64,000 nt of DNA, taken from Gautieria morchelliformis (lineage: Eukaryota > Basidiomycota > Agaricomycetes > Gomphales > Gomphaceae). Positions 1 through 11,080 of this stretch are shown piece after piece (position 1 is the first letter of the stretch; every line of letters starts with the position of its first letter). The translations under genes and the position numbers were made by a program. The stretch is taken from positions 124,001 to 188,000 of the forward strand of contig WHVA01000075.1 of the NCBI GenBank assembly GCA_015179125.1, read 5' to 3'. Below the pieces are notes generated by a model. That model was not told the DNA's origin. It worked only from the letters and a program-made list of their open reading frames with translations, and did not search any database.

Positions 1-264
1 TATGATGAATCTGCCACCACGGTAAGTATTTATTGACCATTTGGGCCATCCGTTGTGTGCCATCTGATCAGCTGTCCACAGGTGTCTGTTCAGTGTGCGT
101 CCTGCAATCTTGCATCATGTAATAAAGCAATATCGCCAATGCTTAATAATTACCTTTGACCTGGTCCGTCAATGTACTGGGTGTTCCAAATACAAACTTG
201 TCGGGACGGGACTTGAGGTACTAAGGTTGTTCCGATATGATGAAGAGTTGCGATGGGCCATTAG
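1..264 (+). repeat. Left arm of a long-range inverted repeat (receptor-gene 3' flank)
   Basis: This stretch is the reverse complement of 49250-49514 with roughly 11 differences and one small indel over about 264 bp (about 4%, by eye). The right-hand partner lies just downstream of the receptor-like gene at 49539-51035, so the left copy probably continues leftward, outside the window, into a second copy of that gene's 3' end. It contains an intron-like pair (GTAAGTATTTATTGAC ... CTGTCCACAG) but I cannot assign it to a protein. Homology stops sharply after the shared GGGCCATTAG. Confidence 0.85.
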
Positions 265-741
265 GGCTCATCACAGTAGAGGATTTGGCTAGGATTTGAT
301 GAGGATTTGACGGAGGATTTCGATTTTTTTAGAACACCCGACAATGCCCCGACATCGCGATTTAACAGTGACTAGCCTGTTTTGAAACTGGATTTGAGAG
401 GATTTGAGAACGCTGGTGCCGGACACGGCAGGGTGGCTCTCTCGCCGGTCTGTCAGCCGAAGGTAGGTTCTGCACTATAATGTATCCCTAAAAAATACCA
501 AGTAACATATGTGAAAGCATTAATTTACCTTCAGGTGTTCTCTTAAAATAACAAATAACATAGGTCAAGAGAAACTCAAAATTACATAAAAAATATAGAA
601 GAGAAACACTGAAGAATTAAAAAACAAGATGGAAGTATGTATTTTTTAGAGTTTTCACTGAATTGACCAGATTCAAAGGCTTGCACAGGTGTCATTGTTA
701 CTGCAGCAGTGACACAGTACGTCACGTGATCGTCACTGATA
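265..741. other. Unassigned stretch, possibly the 5' LTR of the copia fossil
   Basis: I see no gene here. The first part repeats a short AGGATTTGA-like motif several times (about 281-320 and again near 388-405). The segment ends right before a copia-type primer-binding-like site, so part of it may be the copia 5' LTR, but I could not fix an LTR start. Confidence 0.3.
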
Positions 742-770
742 TGGTATCTGAGTTCAAAGTAGGAACTATA

Positions 771-858
771 CATTTCCTCCTTTGAACTCAGGTGAGGGTC
801 TTGTAGATCGGCTTGTATCCAGAACTAATATATATACATTTCCTCCTTTGAACTCAGT
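771..858 (+). repeat. Repeated leader motif in the copia fossil
   Basis: The string TATACATTTCCTCCTTTGAA, followed by CTCAG, occurs twice about 65 bp apart between the primer-binding-like site and the gag start. It is a leader duplication with no visible coding role. Confidence 0.6.
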
Positions 859-915
859 ACTGCGTTTAACAGGTTATGGGCCCCGCGCTCTGAATGAAGG
901 AGAAGTATTCACATC

Positions 916-1353
916 ATGTCAGACTCAGAATCCGAAAATTGTGTGAAAAGCATAAAGCTCACTAGCTCGAACTACAATGTTTGGGCAGTAGCGCTCCAGG
1001 GCAAGCTCATGATGGTAAACGCATGGTGTATAGTCACCGAGGACCTCAAAAAGCCAACAGATGCTGGTGAAGAGGCAAAATGGTCACTGAAGCGTGAGGA
1101 AGCCGTGGGCATCATATTAAAATCCCTAGCTCCCACGCAGTACGTCCAGATCGAAGGAGTCATGGATGACCCGGTTGAGATGTGGAAGAGGTTGAAAGCT
1201 ACACACCGGTTGCAGATCGTGAACAGCCATTTCCACGCCATGCAGAAACTACTGAGCATACGCAAGGAAGATGAAGAATCTCTTACAGATTACATTACTC
1301 GCATAAACACAGCAACCAACGATCTCATCGCGCTCGCACCGAGTACACTCACC
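916..1353 (+). pseudogene. copia gag, N-terminal part
   Basis: The frame opens at an ATG and gives a copia Gag of the UBN2/DUF4219 type: KLTSSNYNVWAVALQ near residue 14, then a helical region with EMWKRLKATHRLQ and ESLTDYITRINT. In copia elements this protein forms the particle shell. It stops where the LTR at 1354 was inserted and resumes after 2389. Fossil. Confidence 0.85.
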
Positions 1354-2384
1354 TGTCACGACCGGCTTATTTCTCCTACCGCGCTACCTCTATGTTCCCC
1401 CTCGTCACTCCCTAGCATCTTCGCCAGAGTTCGCCGCACCTACCGATCACTTCCCCTCTACGTCCACTCTACCCGCTGTTCGCCCCATTCTCCAAACTGC
1501 TATTCGCTGCTCGCGCATTTCGTCAGCAGGCACGCCATCGAATATGATCGATACCATTCACCTGGCATGATGGCTCATCATTAACCCCATCATCTTCTTA
1601 ATCCAACCCATTGGGTGTTTGTATGGCCAAGGTGTGATCGCAGGACGTCTCTTCCATAGGTCGTGCGGGATCAACCCAGTAAACAAAGAGCCCGTGCAGG
1701 GTAGCATGTATACGGGTCCCAAGACATGGTTTTGTCCATAAATGCCTTCGCTCCCTTTATTCTCCGTCGTTTCATGTTCGCATTCTCCCCTCACTCTATT
1801 GTATGTTTATTCCATCTACCTAGTATCATGACCGCGCACCCCTATCCAACCCTGACTCACAACCGCCTCTTTCCTATTCGCTGATACCTTACGAGCATTC
1901 GATATAAGTAGTTTGCATTCGCATGTATATTCCCCAGTTCAATTATCATACGTCGTTCATCTTGTGCAACTTTGACCTCGCCGTGGTCATCGTCTTAAGC
2001 CTTCCCTTGGATATTTCCATCTTCGACTAGCAGAGGACTTAGGCATCACTGGTGAGTTCTCATACTTCATCTTCGTTACCTTAGCCTTCGAACCATTTTC
2101 TGTGCTGTTGGCGAAGGGCTCCGAAGGAGCACCTTTGCCAGCGAAGGGATTGTCGAGACTTAGACAGCCCTTCCGTGAAACCTTGTACGTTACATCGTCA
2201 AAAGTCACGGGCTATTTCACTACGACTGTAGATAGGGTGAGCCCCGTTTAGGCAAACCCTCTTATCTTGTGAACATTCATTGGTTCACGTATTCGCCGAA
2301 CGGCATACTTATTCGCACAAGTTATTCGGGCATTTGCTGTGTTCACTAATACACGATATTAATGCCTAAAAACCAATCTTGACA
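1354..2384 (+). mobile_element. Solo LTR, gypsy family LTR-1
   Basis: The element begins TGTCACGACC, ends CAATCTTGACA and is flanked by a 5-bp target duplication TCACC (1349-1353 and 2385-2389). It has the features shared by all LTR-1 copies here: a TATAAGTAG box, the AGTTCAATTAT transcript-start motif about 33 nt later, and a hairpin made of GGCGAAGG and CCTTCGCC. It is inserted in the copia gag. Confidence 0.93.
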
Positions 2385-2389
2385 TCACC

Positions 2390-2888
2390 ATCCAAAACAT
2401 CGTCAATGAAATCGGGATACACGCAGCGATCACTGGACTTGATCACGTCGAATACGGCGCTTTCACTTCATCCATACTCCTGCTTGGCATCCTTGACCGC
2501 GCAGCCATTGCCACAGCCTTCCGAAATGAGGACCTAAAGTGCCAAGCCTCCTTGGCCTCATCAGCAGCAGCACTATCAGTGATCTCAAAAAAGAAGAGCA
2601 GCACTACGGCTTGCACTGTTTGCAAGAGGAAGGGCCATACAGCAGACAAATGCTGGGTCGCACACCCGGAACTCTGGCCAGCACACAGGGGTGAAGAGAA
2701 CGGGAGAGGGAACGGTGCGAACCAAGCGAAGGAGCATGTCCAAAACGAGGTTATGCAGGAATTCGCAGGCAACGCAAGTCTATGGCCATCATACCCTTCC
2801 TCCACTGGCGGTGAAGCTGACCTACACTGGAATACAGATAGGGGTGCCACCAGCCACATGACCCCTCCTTCACTGGCTTCAAGATTAT
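2390..2888 (+). pseudogene. copia gag C-terminal part with zinc knuckle, start of protease
   Basis: After the LTR insertion the gag continues and ends in a CCHC zinc knuckle CTVCKRKGHTADKCW (about 2616-2660), the nucleic-acid-binding part of Gag. The aspartic protease region follows (TDRGATSHMTP near 2837-2870). Fossil. Confidence 0.85.
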
Positions 2889-3461
2889 GAAACTTACCGT
2901 GTACCCATCCGATTAGCCACGAAGGAAGTCATATATTCAGCAGGAAGAGGGAAGGTCTTGTTTATCCCCAAAATAAATGGAAAATTAGCACAGAGTGTTG
3001 TTTTCTCCCAAGTCTTACACGTACCAGCGCTCCAAAACAATCTACTCGCAGGTCTCCATTTAACTACCCACCATGGATTCTCAGTCAACATTGTGAGGAA
3101 TCACATTTCATTTGCTCAAGACGGAAAACTGCGATTCCGCGCTACCGTGCAAAATGGAATAGGATTCTTAACTGGGGACACGATACCAAATCCAGCCTGC
3201 ACTCTCAGTGTTTTGTCACCGGTTGTAGATCGCTCATTGCTGCATAAGCGACTCGCACATATCGGTTGGGCATGCCTGGAGAGACTCTTAGCAGATGAGA
3301 TGGTGAGCGGAATATGCGTAAGCCAAGGGGCTGAAATTTTTCCTCAAATCTGCGAACCCTGCATTGCTGCAAAACAACACCATCTCCCTTTTCCAAAAAG
3401 GAGTGAGAACCGTGCCTCTAAACCACTTGATTTAGTTGTCCCTGACGTGCATGGTCCCCTT
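2889..3461 (+). pseudogene. copia protease and GAG-pre-integrase region
   Basis: The ORF holds protease-like sequence (VLHVPALQNNLLAGLHL) followed by the GAG-pre-integrase domain with its zinc-binding spacing (LLHKRLAHIGW ... CEPCIAAKQHHLPF, about 3235-3390) and the first strand of the integrase core. The LTR at 3462 interrupts it. Fossil. Confidence 0.85.
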
Positions 3462-4445
3462 TGTCAAGATTGGTTTTTAGGTGTTAATATCGTGTATTAG
3501 TGAACACAGCGAATGCCCGAATAACTTGTGCGAATAAGTATGCCGTTCGGCGAATAGATGAACCAATGAATGTTCACAAGGTAAGAGGGTTGCCCGAATG
3601 GGGCTCACCCTATCTACAGTCGTAGCGAAATAGCCTGTGGCACTTGATGATGTAACGTGCAAGGTCTCCCGGAAGGGCTGTCTAAGTCTCGACAATCCCT
3701 TCGCAGGCGAAGGGCTCCGAAGGAGCACCTTCGCCAACAGCACAGGAAATGGTTCGAAGGCTAAGGTAATGAAGATGAAGTATGAGAACTCACCAGTGAT
3801 GCCTAAGTCCTCTGCTAGTCGAAGATGGAAATCTCCAAGAGAAGGCTTAAGATGATGACCACAGCGAGGTCAAATTTGCACAAGATGAACGACATATGAT
3901 AATTGAACTGGAGAATATACATGCGAATGTAAACTACTTATATCGAATGCTCACAAGGTATTAGCGAATAGGAAAGAGGCCGTCGTGAGTTAGGGCCGGA
4001 TAGGGGTGCGCAGTCATGATACTAAGTAGATGGAATAAACATACAATAGAGTGAGGGAAGAATGCGAACATGCAACGACGGAGAGTAAAGGGGGCGAAGG
4101 CACTTATGGACAAAACCATGTCTTGGGACCCGCACGACCTATGGAAGGGATGTCCTGCGAACACACTTTGGCCATACGAATGCCCAATGGGGTTGGATTA
4201 AGAAGATGATGGGGTTAATGATGAACCATCATGCCGGGTGACTGGTATCGATCATATTTGATGGCGTGCCTGCTGGCGAAATGCGGGAGGAGCGAATAAT
4301 GGTTCGGAGAATGGGGCGAACAGCGGGCAGAGTGGACATGGAGGGGGAGTGGTCGGTGGGTGTGGCGAACTCTGGCGAAGATGCTAGGGAGTGACGAGGG
4401 GGAACATAGAGGTAGCGTGGTAGGACAAATAGACCGGTCATGACA
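3462..4445 (-). mobile_element. Solo LTR, gypsy family LTR-1
   Basis: This is a minus-strand copy reading TGTCAAGATTGG at 3462 and ending GGTCATGACA at 4445, with target duplication CCCTT at 3457-3461 and 4446-4450. It is inserted in the copia integrase core. Confidence 0.93.
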
Positions 4446-4450
4446 CCCTT

Positions 4451-5626
4451 CCGGTTTGCATGCCATCCGGACACCGATACTGGATTACCTTCACAGATGA
4501 TTGCATGATGTATAGACATGTCTACCTCCTCAAAACAAAGGATGAGGTATTCGACACCTATCGGTCCTATGAGGTATTCGACACCTATCGGTCCTATGAG
4601 GCACTGGTGGAAAGTTAAATGAATTCACGAGTGCGAAGATTTGGGGATGACAAAGGAGGGAAATACATTGGCCGCAAATGGGCAGAACACTTCCAACACT
4701 GAGGCATAACACAGGAACACACAATAAAGGGAATGCCACAACAGAATGGGATTTCAGAATGGACTAACTGAACCCTCACAGAAGGGATAGTTGCGTTACT
4801 GCAGCAGGCCCACTTACCAGCATCTATGTGGGGCGATGCCCTAAAACTACTGGTTAGGATCGTCAATGTGACTCCAACCTCTGCTCTCCCAGACAAGACA
4901 CCCTATCAAGCCTGGTACGGTAGCAAACCAGATCTCGGAATGCTATGCACCTTCGGTTGTGCTGCACATGTCCATATCCAGAAAAGTGAGAGAGACAGCC
5001 TACAACCAAAATCCCGAAAATGCATTTACCTTGGTTTTGAGGACAGATACAAAGGATGGCGCTGCCTGGATCCCCACACGAAACGCACCATCATATCGCA
5101 TGATGTCATTTTTGATGAATCTGATTTCCCAGGCCTCTCTACCACAAATACAAATCATCCTAGCATTCCACCACCTGCCCTCTTGCCCATTGAAGCCGAT
5201 GCCATACCGAATGCACAGCCTCCTCCAGGCCCAGCTCCCCTTGACAATGACCTTGAGATTTCACCTCCTCCTGAACTGGCTCCAAACCCAGACCCCAATC
5301 CAGCCCCTGACCCCCCTCAACTTGATCCCCCTGCCCAACCTGACCCACTGCCTCCACCACGCCGCTCCAGCAGAGCCACTGTCCACCAGGATTACTGCCA
5401 ACTCCATGATCCCTTCCTTAGGCCACACCCCACCCCTGATCACGATGATCCAGGCTTTAATGGCGGTGCAGCAGCTAGCGCCTCAACAATTCAGGCCCTG
5501 GAATTCATTTACAATGACTCAAATGTCTTCAGCACGAACCGAATCTCACCTGATACCATCAAACTAGCGTTAAATGCAACCATCAAGGACAATCGTGTAC
5601 CCAGGACATTTGTGGAGGCGATGTGA
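4451..5626 (+). pseudogene. copia integrase, C-terminal part and linker
   Basis: Between 4451 and about 4820 the integrase core is badly degraded. From about 4826 a clear integrase C-terminal region follows (MWGDALKLLVRIVN, TPYQAWYGSKPDL, GCAAHVHI, KCIYLGFEDRYKGWRCL), then a long Pro-rich linker that joins integrase to reverse transcriptase in copia polyproteins. Fossil. Confidence 0.85.
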
Positions 5627-6921
5627 TGCTCAGACACACCACTGTGGAAGGACTCAATGGATGCAGAGATCCAGGCACTGCTAGAAAATGGAACATGGGT
5701 ATCAGAGCAATTGCCGCCTGGAGAAAAGGCAATCAGCCCCCGCTGCGTATTCCGGATTAAACTCCACTCTGATGGATCTCTTGACAAATACAAGAGCCAC
5801 CTGGTCATGAAAGGTTACACTCAGCGGCCAGGTATCGACTATGATGAAGTGTTTGCCCCCACCACATGATGGGCAGCACTGCGCACAATATTAGCTCAAT
5901 ACAAGGAGCACATATTGAATCTGTGGACATTTCCAACGCGTACCTAAATGGTATCTTAGACAGTGAAACACGCATATATATGCAACAACCAGAAGGCTAC
6001 CATCAAAGGGGTGCAGATTGGGTCTGCAGGCTAAAAAGAGGGCTCTATGGTCTGAAACAGAGTGGAAGACTGTGGTACGAACGGTTGGGAACAGCCCTAG
6101 ATGGCATAGGATTCAGACGCCTCCAATCCAACCCGAGCGTTTACATCTGGATGAATGACACAACCAGAATCGTCATCCCTGTGTTTGTTGATGAACTCAC
6201 CTTAGTGTCGGACTCGAAGCAGGAAATAGATCGAGTAAAGGATGAACTAGGCAAAATCTTCAAATTAAAGCACCTGGGACCAACAATGTCATTGTTAGGT
6301 GTGGAGGTGGAATATAACCGCTCACAAAAGACATTGAGACTATCCCAAAAGCAGTACATTCAGGAGATCTTGGAGCGTTTCCAAATGTCAGATTGCCGAC
6401 CGGTGTTTACGCCAATGACCCCAGGCCTAAATCTAAACTCAAGCATGGGACCTTTGACCCCAGAAGAGATAGAAGAGATGAGGGATGTACCTTATTTGAA
6501 CACAGTCGGCGCACTGAACTACCTAGTGATCGCAATGCGCCCTGATATCTCATACACCGTTGGTCGCCTTGCGCGATTCAACTCGAATCCTGGACCAACG
6601 CATTGGGCAGCAGTGAAGCACCTTTTGCGCTACCTGCAGGGGACCACTGACTTAGCCCTCACCTTTGTGCCTGATCACTCCGCTGAATTGCTCCTGATGT
6701 GGACGGATGCTGACCATGGAGGAAATTCCGATGATGGCCGATCGACCTCGGGATTCCTTACCAAGATCAGGACTGGAGCAGTCAGTTGGGCCAGCAAGCT
6801 ACAGAATTTCATTACCTTATCCACCAGGAGGCCAAGTTTGTAGCCTCAGTCTTGGCAGGAATGGAAATTGTTTGGCTGTGGAGTCTTTTCAGCGAACTTG
6901 GCTCAAAATTCGAGAAACCAT
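5627..6921 (+). pseudogene. copia reverse transcriptase and RNase H
   Basis: The region holds RVT_2-type reverse transcriptase (WVSEQLPPGEKAI, VFRIKLHSDGSLDKYKSHLV, GIDYDEVFAPT, ESVDISNAYLNG, LKRGLYGLKQS, and VFVDELTL where the family has the YVDD box) and RNase H (MWTDADHGGNSDDGRSTSG, WASKLQNFITLST). It is broken, and the element is cut at 6921 by an LTR-1 copy. Fossil. Confidence 0.9.
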
Positions 6922-7419
6922 TGTCATGACCTGTCTATTTCTCTTACCCCACTGTCTCTATGTTCCCCCTCGTCACTCCCTAGCATCTTCGCCAGAGTTC
7001 GCCGCACCCTCCGACCACTCCACCTCTACGTCCACTCTACCCGCTGTTCACCCCATTCTCCAAACCGCTATTCGCTGCTCGCGCATTTCGCCAGCAGGCA
7101 CGCCATCAAATATGATCAATACCATTCACCCGGCATGATGGTTCATCATTAACCCCATCAACTTCTTAATCCAACCCCTTTCGGTGTTCGTATGGCCAAA
7201 GTGTGTTCGCAGGACATCCTTTCCATAGGTCATGTGGGATCAACCCAGTAGACGAAGAGTCCATGCAGGGTAGCATGTATGCGGGTCCCAGGACATAGTT
7301 TTGTCCATAAGTGCCTTTGCCACCTTTATTCTCCGTCGTTTCATGTTCGCATTCTTCCCTCACTCTATTGTATGTTTATTCCATCTACTTAGTATCATGA
7401 CTGCGCACCCCTATCCGAC
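6922..7419 (+). mobile_element. Truncated LTR-1 copy
   Basis: It starts TGTCATGACC at 6922 and matches the first ~500 bp of LTR-1 up to CCCCTATCCGAC. The rest is missing where the LTR-2 unit begins at 7420. With the 3' end gone, no target duplication can be scored. Confidence 0.85.
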
Positions 7420-8957
7420 TGTAGGGGAACGGCTGTTCAACCAGCCAAGGAAGGCTGCTCAACCAGCCCTAGTCTTTTCCTTTTTGTCTTGACAAATATG
7501 TAAAAACACATTTGAAGAATTAACAGTATCTGTGTGCTGTTAATATAACTGGGGAAAGGCTTTTCAAACATTCCTCTAGTTATCTTATATTTTTCCTTAT
7601 TTTTCCAAAGTCTCCATGGCTCAAACTACCATTTTTCAGTCATTACAGAGTTGTGGAACCTCTAGCACCCACAACTCTGTTCCGGGCGCTTTATTTCAAA
7701 CTCCGTCGGGCACCTCGGCGGTGGCCGCATTTTCGGACTTATGGTCACCCAAGCACCCCACAAGTCCGGCAGGATGGCTCTCTCAGTATTTCCAGCTGAG
7801 TCCCAAACAGTTGCTATATGCAGCCATAGCAACTGTGCAGCCTGTTTGGCTTCACCAAACCATGGGGATCATGGTCAGTCATGACAACTAGGCTGTACCA
7901 GGCTATGCTCAGCTGTGCTAAGCAGTGCTCTTAGTAATTATGGCTACAGAGCCCTAATTGGCTCAGAACTGCTTACTCAGCTTCTGACTGCCAAATACAT
8001 GGTTATCTGGAGATACAGCCTCAATGGTTCAACCAATCCAGGCACACCTTTGTGAGTCAGGAGTACATGACTCAGCCAAGCTGTGCTATGGCACATGACC
8101 CCTTTCAGTGAGTCATTCCTGACAAATCAAGCTCTGATTGGTAGGAAGCATGGTAGAGTCCCCTGGAAACAGCCAGTTTCTTCCAACCCTTTCTTCCATC
8201 TTCCACAAGCTTCTTCCCCCATTCCATTAATAGATAGAAGGTTCTACCTGCTTACTAAGCTCTTGTACATTACAATATAAAAGGAGGCCCTTTGCCTGCC
8301 CTTTGAGCAATCAATATACCCATCTTCTATCTTACACAGCTTGTGTGACTTGCACATCTTACCTAAGTTCCTAACCCGAACTAGAATACTACTCTTGCTT
8401 AGAGTAACTATTCTTAGCTAAGTAGTTGCTTTACTGCTTAGCCACTTAGCCTAACACGCTGGGTGAAACTCTACAGAGTGAGGTTGGCAATCAATTTTCT
8501 TGTCAATTAGCACTCCAATACCCGAGACGAGCTGTTCAGTTGATTTTCCTGTTCAGTGACTTTCACAAGTCAAGTCAAGTTGTGCGTGAAAGCCACTTCA
8601 CATTACTCTCTCGTTATTGCAGTGCATTGACGTTGGTCGACCCAATCCACTTACAAACTCTCCTGCGGAGCCTATTCCCTCTTTATTAAAAGGAATACTC
8701 TTGGACCCTGATAGTGTCCTTGAACCTACACACTCTTTTAGTTTATTGTTCAGTGCAGCTAAGAAATGCATTGCCTTCCAGCTGTAATAACTTGGACTAG
8801 TTATTACACAGATTGCAACCAAGGTACAAATATTAAATTATTTCCGGAGTTGTGCTGCTGCATTGAACTGGTATTCTAGTAGTCGTGTAAACGACACGTT
8901 CTGATAGACAGAGGCGTTAGCAATAACACCAAAGTCTTGAAGGGTTCCAAAACACTC
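7420..8957 (+). mobile_element. LTR of a second family (LTR-2)
   Basis: It begins TGTAGGGGAACGGCTG and ends AAGGGTTCCAAAACA, the same end as the LTRs at 14726-16098 and 16639-18093. It contains a TATAAAAGGAGGCC promoter box near 8276. Gag-like sequence follows immediately, so this was probably a 5' LTR. ORFs inside it are LTR shadows. Confidence 0.8.
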
Positions 8958-9585
8958 ACACACTTCTCCACTCACATCACCCACATCTACCCGAGCCCAC
9001 ACACATCCGCACGACACACCACAATGTTTCCATTGCCCTGTCGACTCAACCCTGGCCCAGTACCCCCGGATCCACCCCAACCTGAGACGAAGCCCTAGCC
9101 TGAGGTACATTGATCCATGGAGGAGCTAGAGGTCGAGCCGCATGCTTACATACCTTCCACACGTCTTTCTTTCCTAACCACAATCGATGTTTCTGATACA
9201 GATGACTACCTACATCCCTCCCCATTCAATAGACTAGTATCTTAGCCACCGCTGCCTCCGGACCACCGTACCCCCGAATCCAGACACCTCAGTCGACCCA
9301 CACGCCCCACTTCCGCTCTTCGTGCTGCAGCACACCCCATAGCTAGATAAATAGTTCAACATGTACATCCAAATTCCCCAGTCAATCAGAACTCACTTCG
9401 AACCACATTGGTATTTTGCGACACACAGAACTGCGTAGTTATTGCTGAAGAGGATACACACATTGTGTTTCCTCTGTATCTTTGTTTCTACAAACCCACT
9501 CGATTCAACTTCAAGTAGAAGTCTGAATCTAAATCACTATCCAACCTATTATCAGCTACTCTTGGTCTTTCACATTATTAACAGC
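8958..9585 (+). pseudogene. Start of the LTR-2 element interior (gag fragment)
   Basis: After the LTR comes a short CA-rich leader and an ATG near 9023 opening a Pro-rich frame (MFPLPCRLNPGPVPPDP). The frame is broken and no later retroelement domain follows. It is most likely the N-terminus of the LTR-2 gag. Fossil fragment. Confidence 0.5.
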
Positions 9586-9699
9586 ATACAGCGACTGTTA
9601 ATTCTTCAAAGGTGTTTTTACATGTTGTCAAGACAAATAGAAAGGACTAGGGCTGGTTGAGCAGCCTTCCTTGGCTGGTTGAACAGCCATTCCCCTACA
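9586..9699 (-). repeat. Inverted copy of the first ~115 bp of LTR-2
   Basis: The sequence ends GGAATGGGGATGT-like in reverse, and its reverse complement starts TGTAGGGGAATGGCTG and matches 7420-7534 closely. The LTR-2 unit 7420-9699 therefore has inverted termini. The flanks CCGAC and ATAAC do not match, so no target duplication is visible. Confidence 0.8.
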
Positions 9700-9810
9700 A
9701 TAACAATACATACATGATAATAAAATATTGCGAGGAGAACAAAGCCAGCTGCTCGATGCACCTCCTGATGCTCGCTGCTCGCTGCTCCTCCCGATGCTCA
9801 CTGCCCGATG
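9700..9810. other. Low-complexity stretch left of the plus-strand gypsy fossil
   Basis: It is rich in GATGCTCGCTGCTC-like repeats. Read on the minus strand it appears to continue the 3' end of the gene fragment at 42429-43856, which would make it the other side of the gypsy insertion site. Confidence 0.5.
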
Positions 9811-11067
9811 TGTCATGACCAGTCTAATTTGTATACCCAGTAACGTTGACACCCCACTTTTACGTTCTCCCTGTTTGCTCCTCGCCGAATGTGCCGAATG
9901 TTTATTTGCTTTCGCATCATTCTCATGTAGCAGCGCTACCTGTACCCAATCAACGCCTTCTCCCCGGCTCGATGGTCCATCGCGGGTCTCCTCACCTCCC
10001 TGGCTCAAACCCCGTCGGGTGCTCCTCTGATCGGATGGCACAACTCATTTATTTCCTGTACCCAGTTAGTCCTATTACCCATTTCCCCAGTCCTCCTCTA
10101 TATTCACTTGGCTTCACCCTCCCCTTGGGCCAAGGCTCTTTGATGATCATTCTATTTCGCCCTTTGCCGCATTTCGCCGAACAACCATTCGCTGCTCACA
10201 TCATTCGCCAGCAGGCACACCATCAAACATGATTGACATCCCCTACCCGGCATGATGGCTCGTCACTGGCTCCATCAGCTTCTCGATCCAACCCCTTTGG
10301 GTGTTCATATGGCCAGGATGCATTCGCAGGATGTCCTACCCATAGGTCATGTGGGATCAACCCAGTAGACGAAGAGTCTGTGCAGGGTAGCATATATGCG
10401 GGTCCCAAGACATGGTTTCGTACATAGGTGCTTTCACCACCTTTACTCTCCATCGTTTCATATTCACACTCCTCCCTCACTCTATTGTATGTTTATCTCA
10501 TCTATTTTGTATCATGACTACGCACCCCTATCCAACCCTGACAAATGATGGCCTCTTTCCTATTCGCTGATACCATATGTGCATTCGATATAAGTAGTTT
10601 ACATTCGCATGTATATTCCCCAGTTCAATTATCATATGTCTATCTTGTGCAAACTTGACCTCGCTGTGACTATCGTCTTTAGCCTTCTCCTGTAGATTTC
10701 TATCTTCGACCAGAAGAGGACTTAGGCATCACTGGTGAGTTCTCATACTTCATCTTTGTTACCTTAGCCTTCAAACTATTTGCTGTGCTGTCGGCGAAGG
10801 GCTCCAAAGGAGCGCCTTCGCCGGCGAAGGGATTGTCGCAACTTAGACAACTCTTCCGTGACACCTTGCACATTACATTGTCAAGTGCCACGGGCTATTT
10901 CGCTATGACTGTAGATAGGGTGAGCTCCGTTCGGGCCACCCTCTCATCTTGTGAACATTTATTGGTTTACCCTCTTTGCCGAATGGCATGCTTATTCGCA
11001 CAAGTTATTCGGGCATTCCCTGTGTTCACTAATACACAATATTAACACCTAAAAACCAATCTTGACA
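9811..11067 (+). mobile_element. 5' LTR-1 of the plus-strand gypsy fossil
   Basis: It starts TGTCATGACC and ends AATCTTGACA. It belongs to a longer LTR-1 subfamily with an extra ~250 bp near its start, shared with 41182-42426. It has TATAAGTA at 10589-10596 and the AGTTCAATTAT motif at 10622-10632, which is complementary to the putative primer site at 11070-11080. Confidence 0.9.
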
Positions 11068-11069
11068 GT

Positions 11070-11080
11070 ATAATTGAACT
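11070..11080 (+). promoter_or_regulatory. Putative self-primer binding site (ATAATTGAACT)
   Basis: It lies two bases after the LTR end, where the primer-binding site belongs. It does not look like a tRNA 3' end; instead it is the exact complement of AGTTCAATTAT inside the LTR at 10622-10632, about 33 nt after the TATA box. This matches the self-priming layout known for Tf1/sushi gypsy elements, in which the first 11 nt of the transcript prime reverse transcription. Confidence 0.75.

Larger units (their letters stand above)
742..6921 (+). mobile_element. Ty1/copia retrotransposon fossil
   Basis: This is a copia element in the standard gag-protease-integrase-RT-RNase H order. A TGGTATCTGAG sequence at 742-752 resembles the initiator-tRNA primer-binding site usual in copia elements. 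Parts are a gag with CCHC knuckle, a GAG-pre-integrase domain, integrase, reverse transcriptase and RNase H. It is broken: two solo LTRs of a gypsy family sit inside it (1354-2384 and 3462-4445), the reading frames carry several further breaks, and the 3' end is lost at 6921 where another LTR begins. It is a fossil. I found no 3' LTR, so its age cannot be read from LTR divergence. Confidence 0.9.

Noticed and set aside
2100-2260. Recurrent small ORFs (about 60-90 codons, MLSAKGSEGAPSPAKGL or MREECEHETTE type) in many places
   Set aside because: They recur only inside LTR-1 copies in both orientations and follow the LTR sequence; they are shadows of the repeat and not genes.
4959-5567. 202-codon ORF overlapping the copia integrase linker
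   Set aside because: Different frame from the copia pol with low-complexity composition; shadow of the Pro-rich linker.
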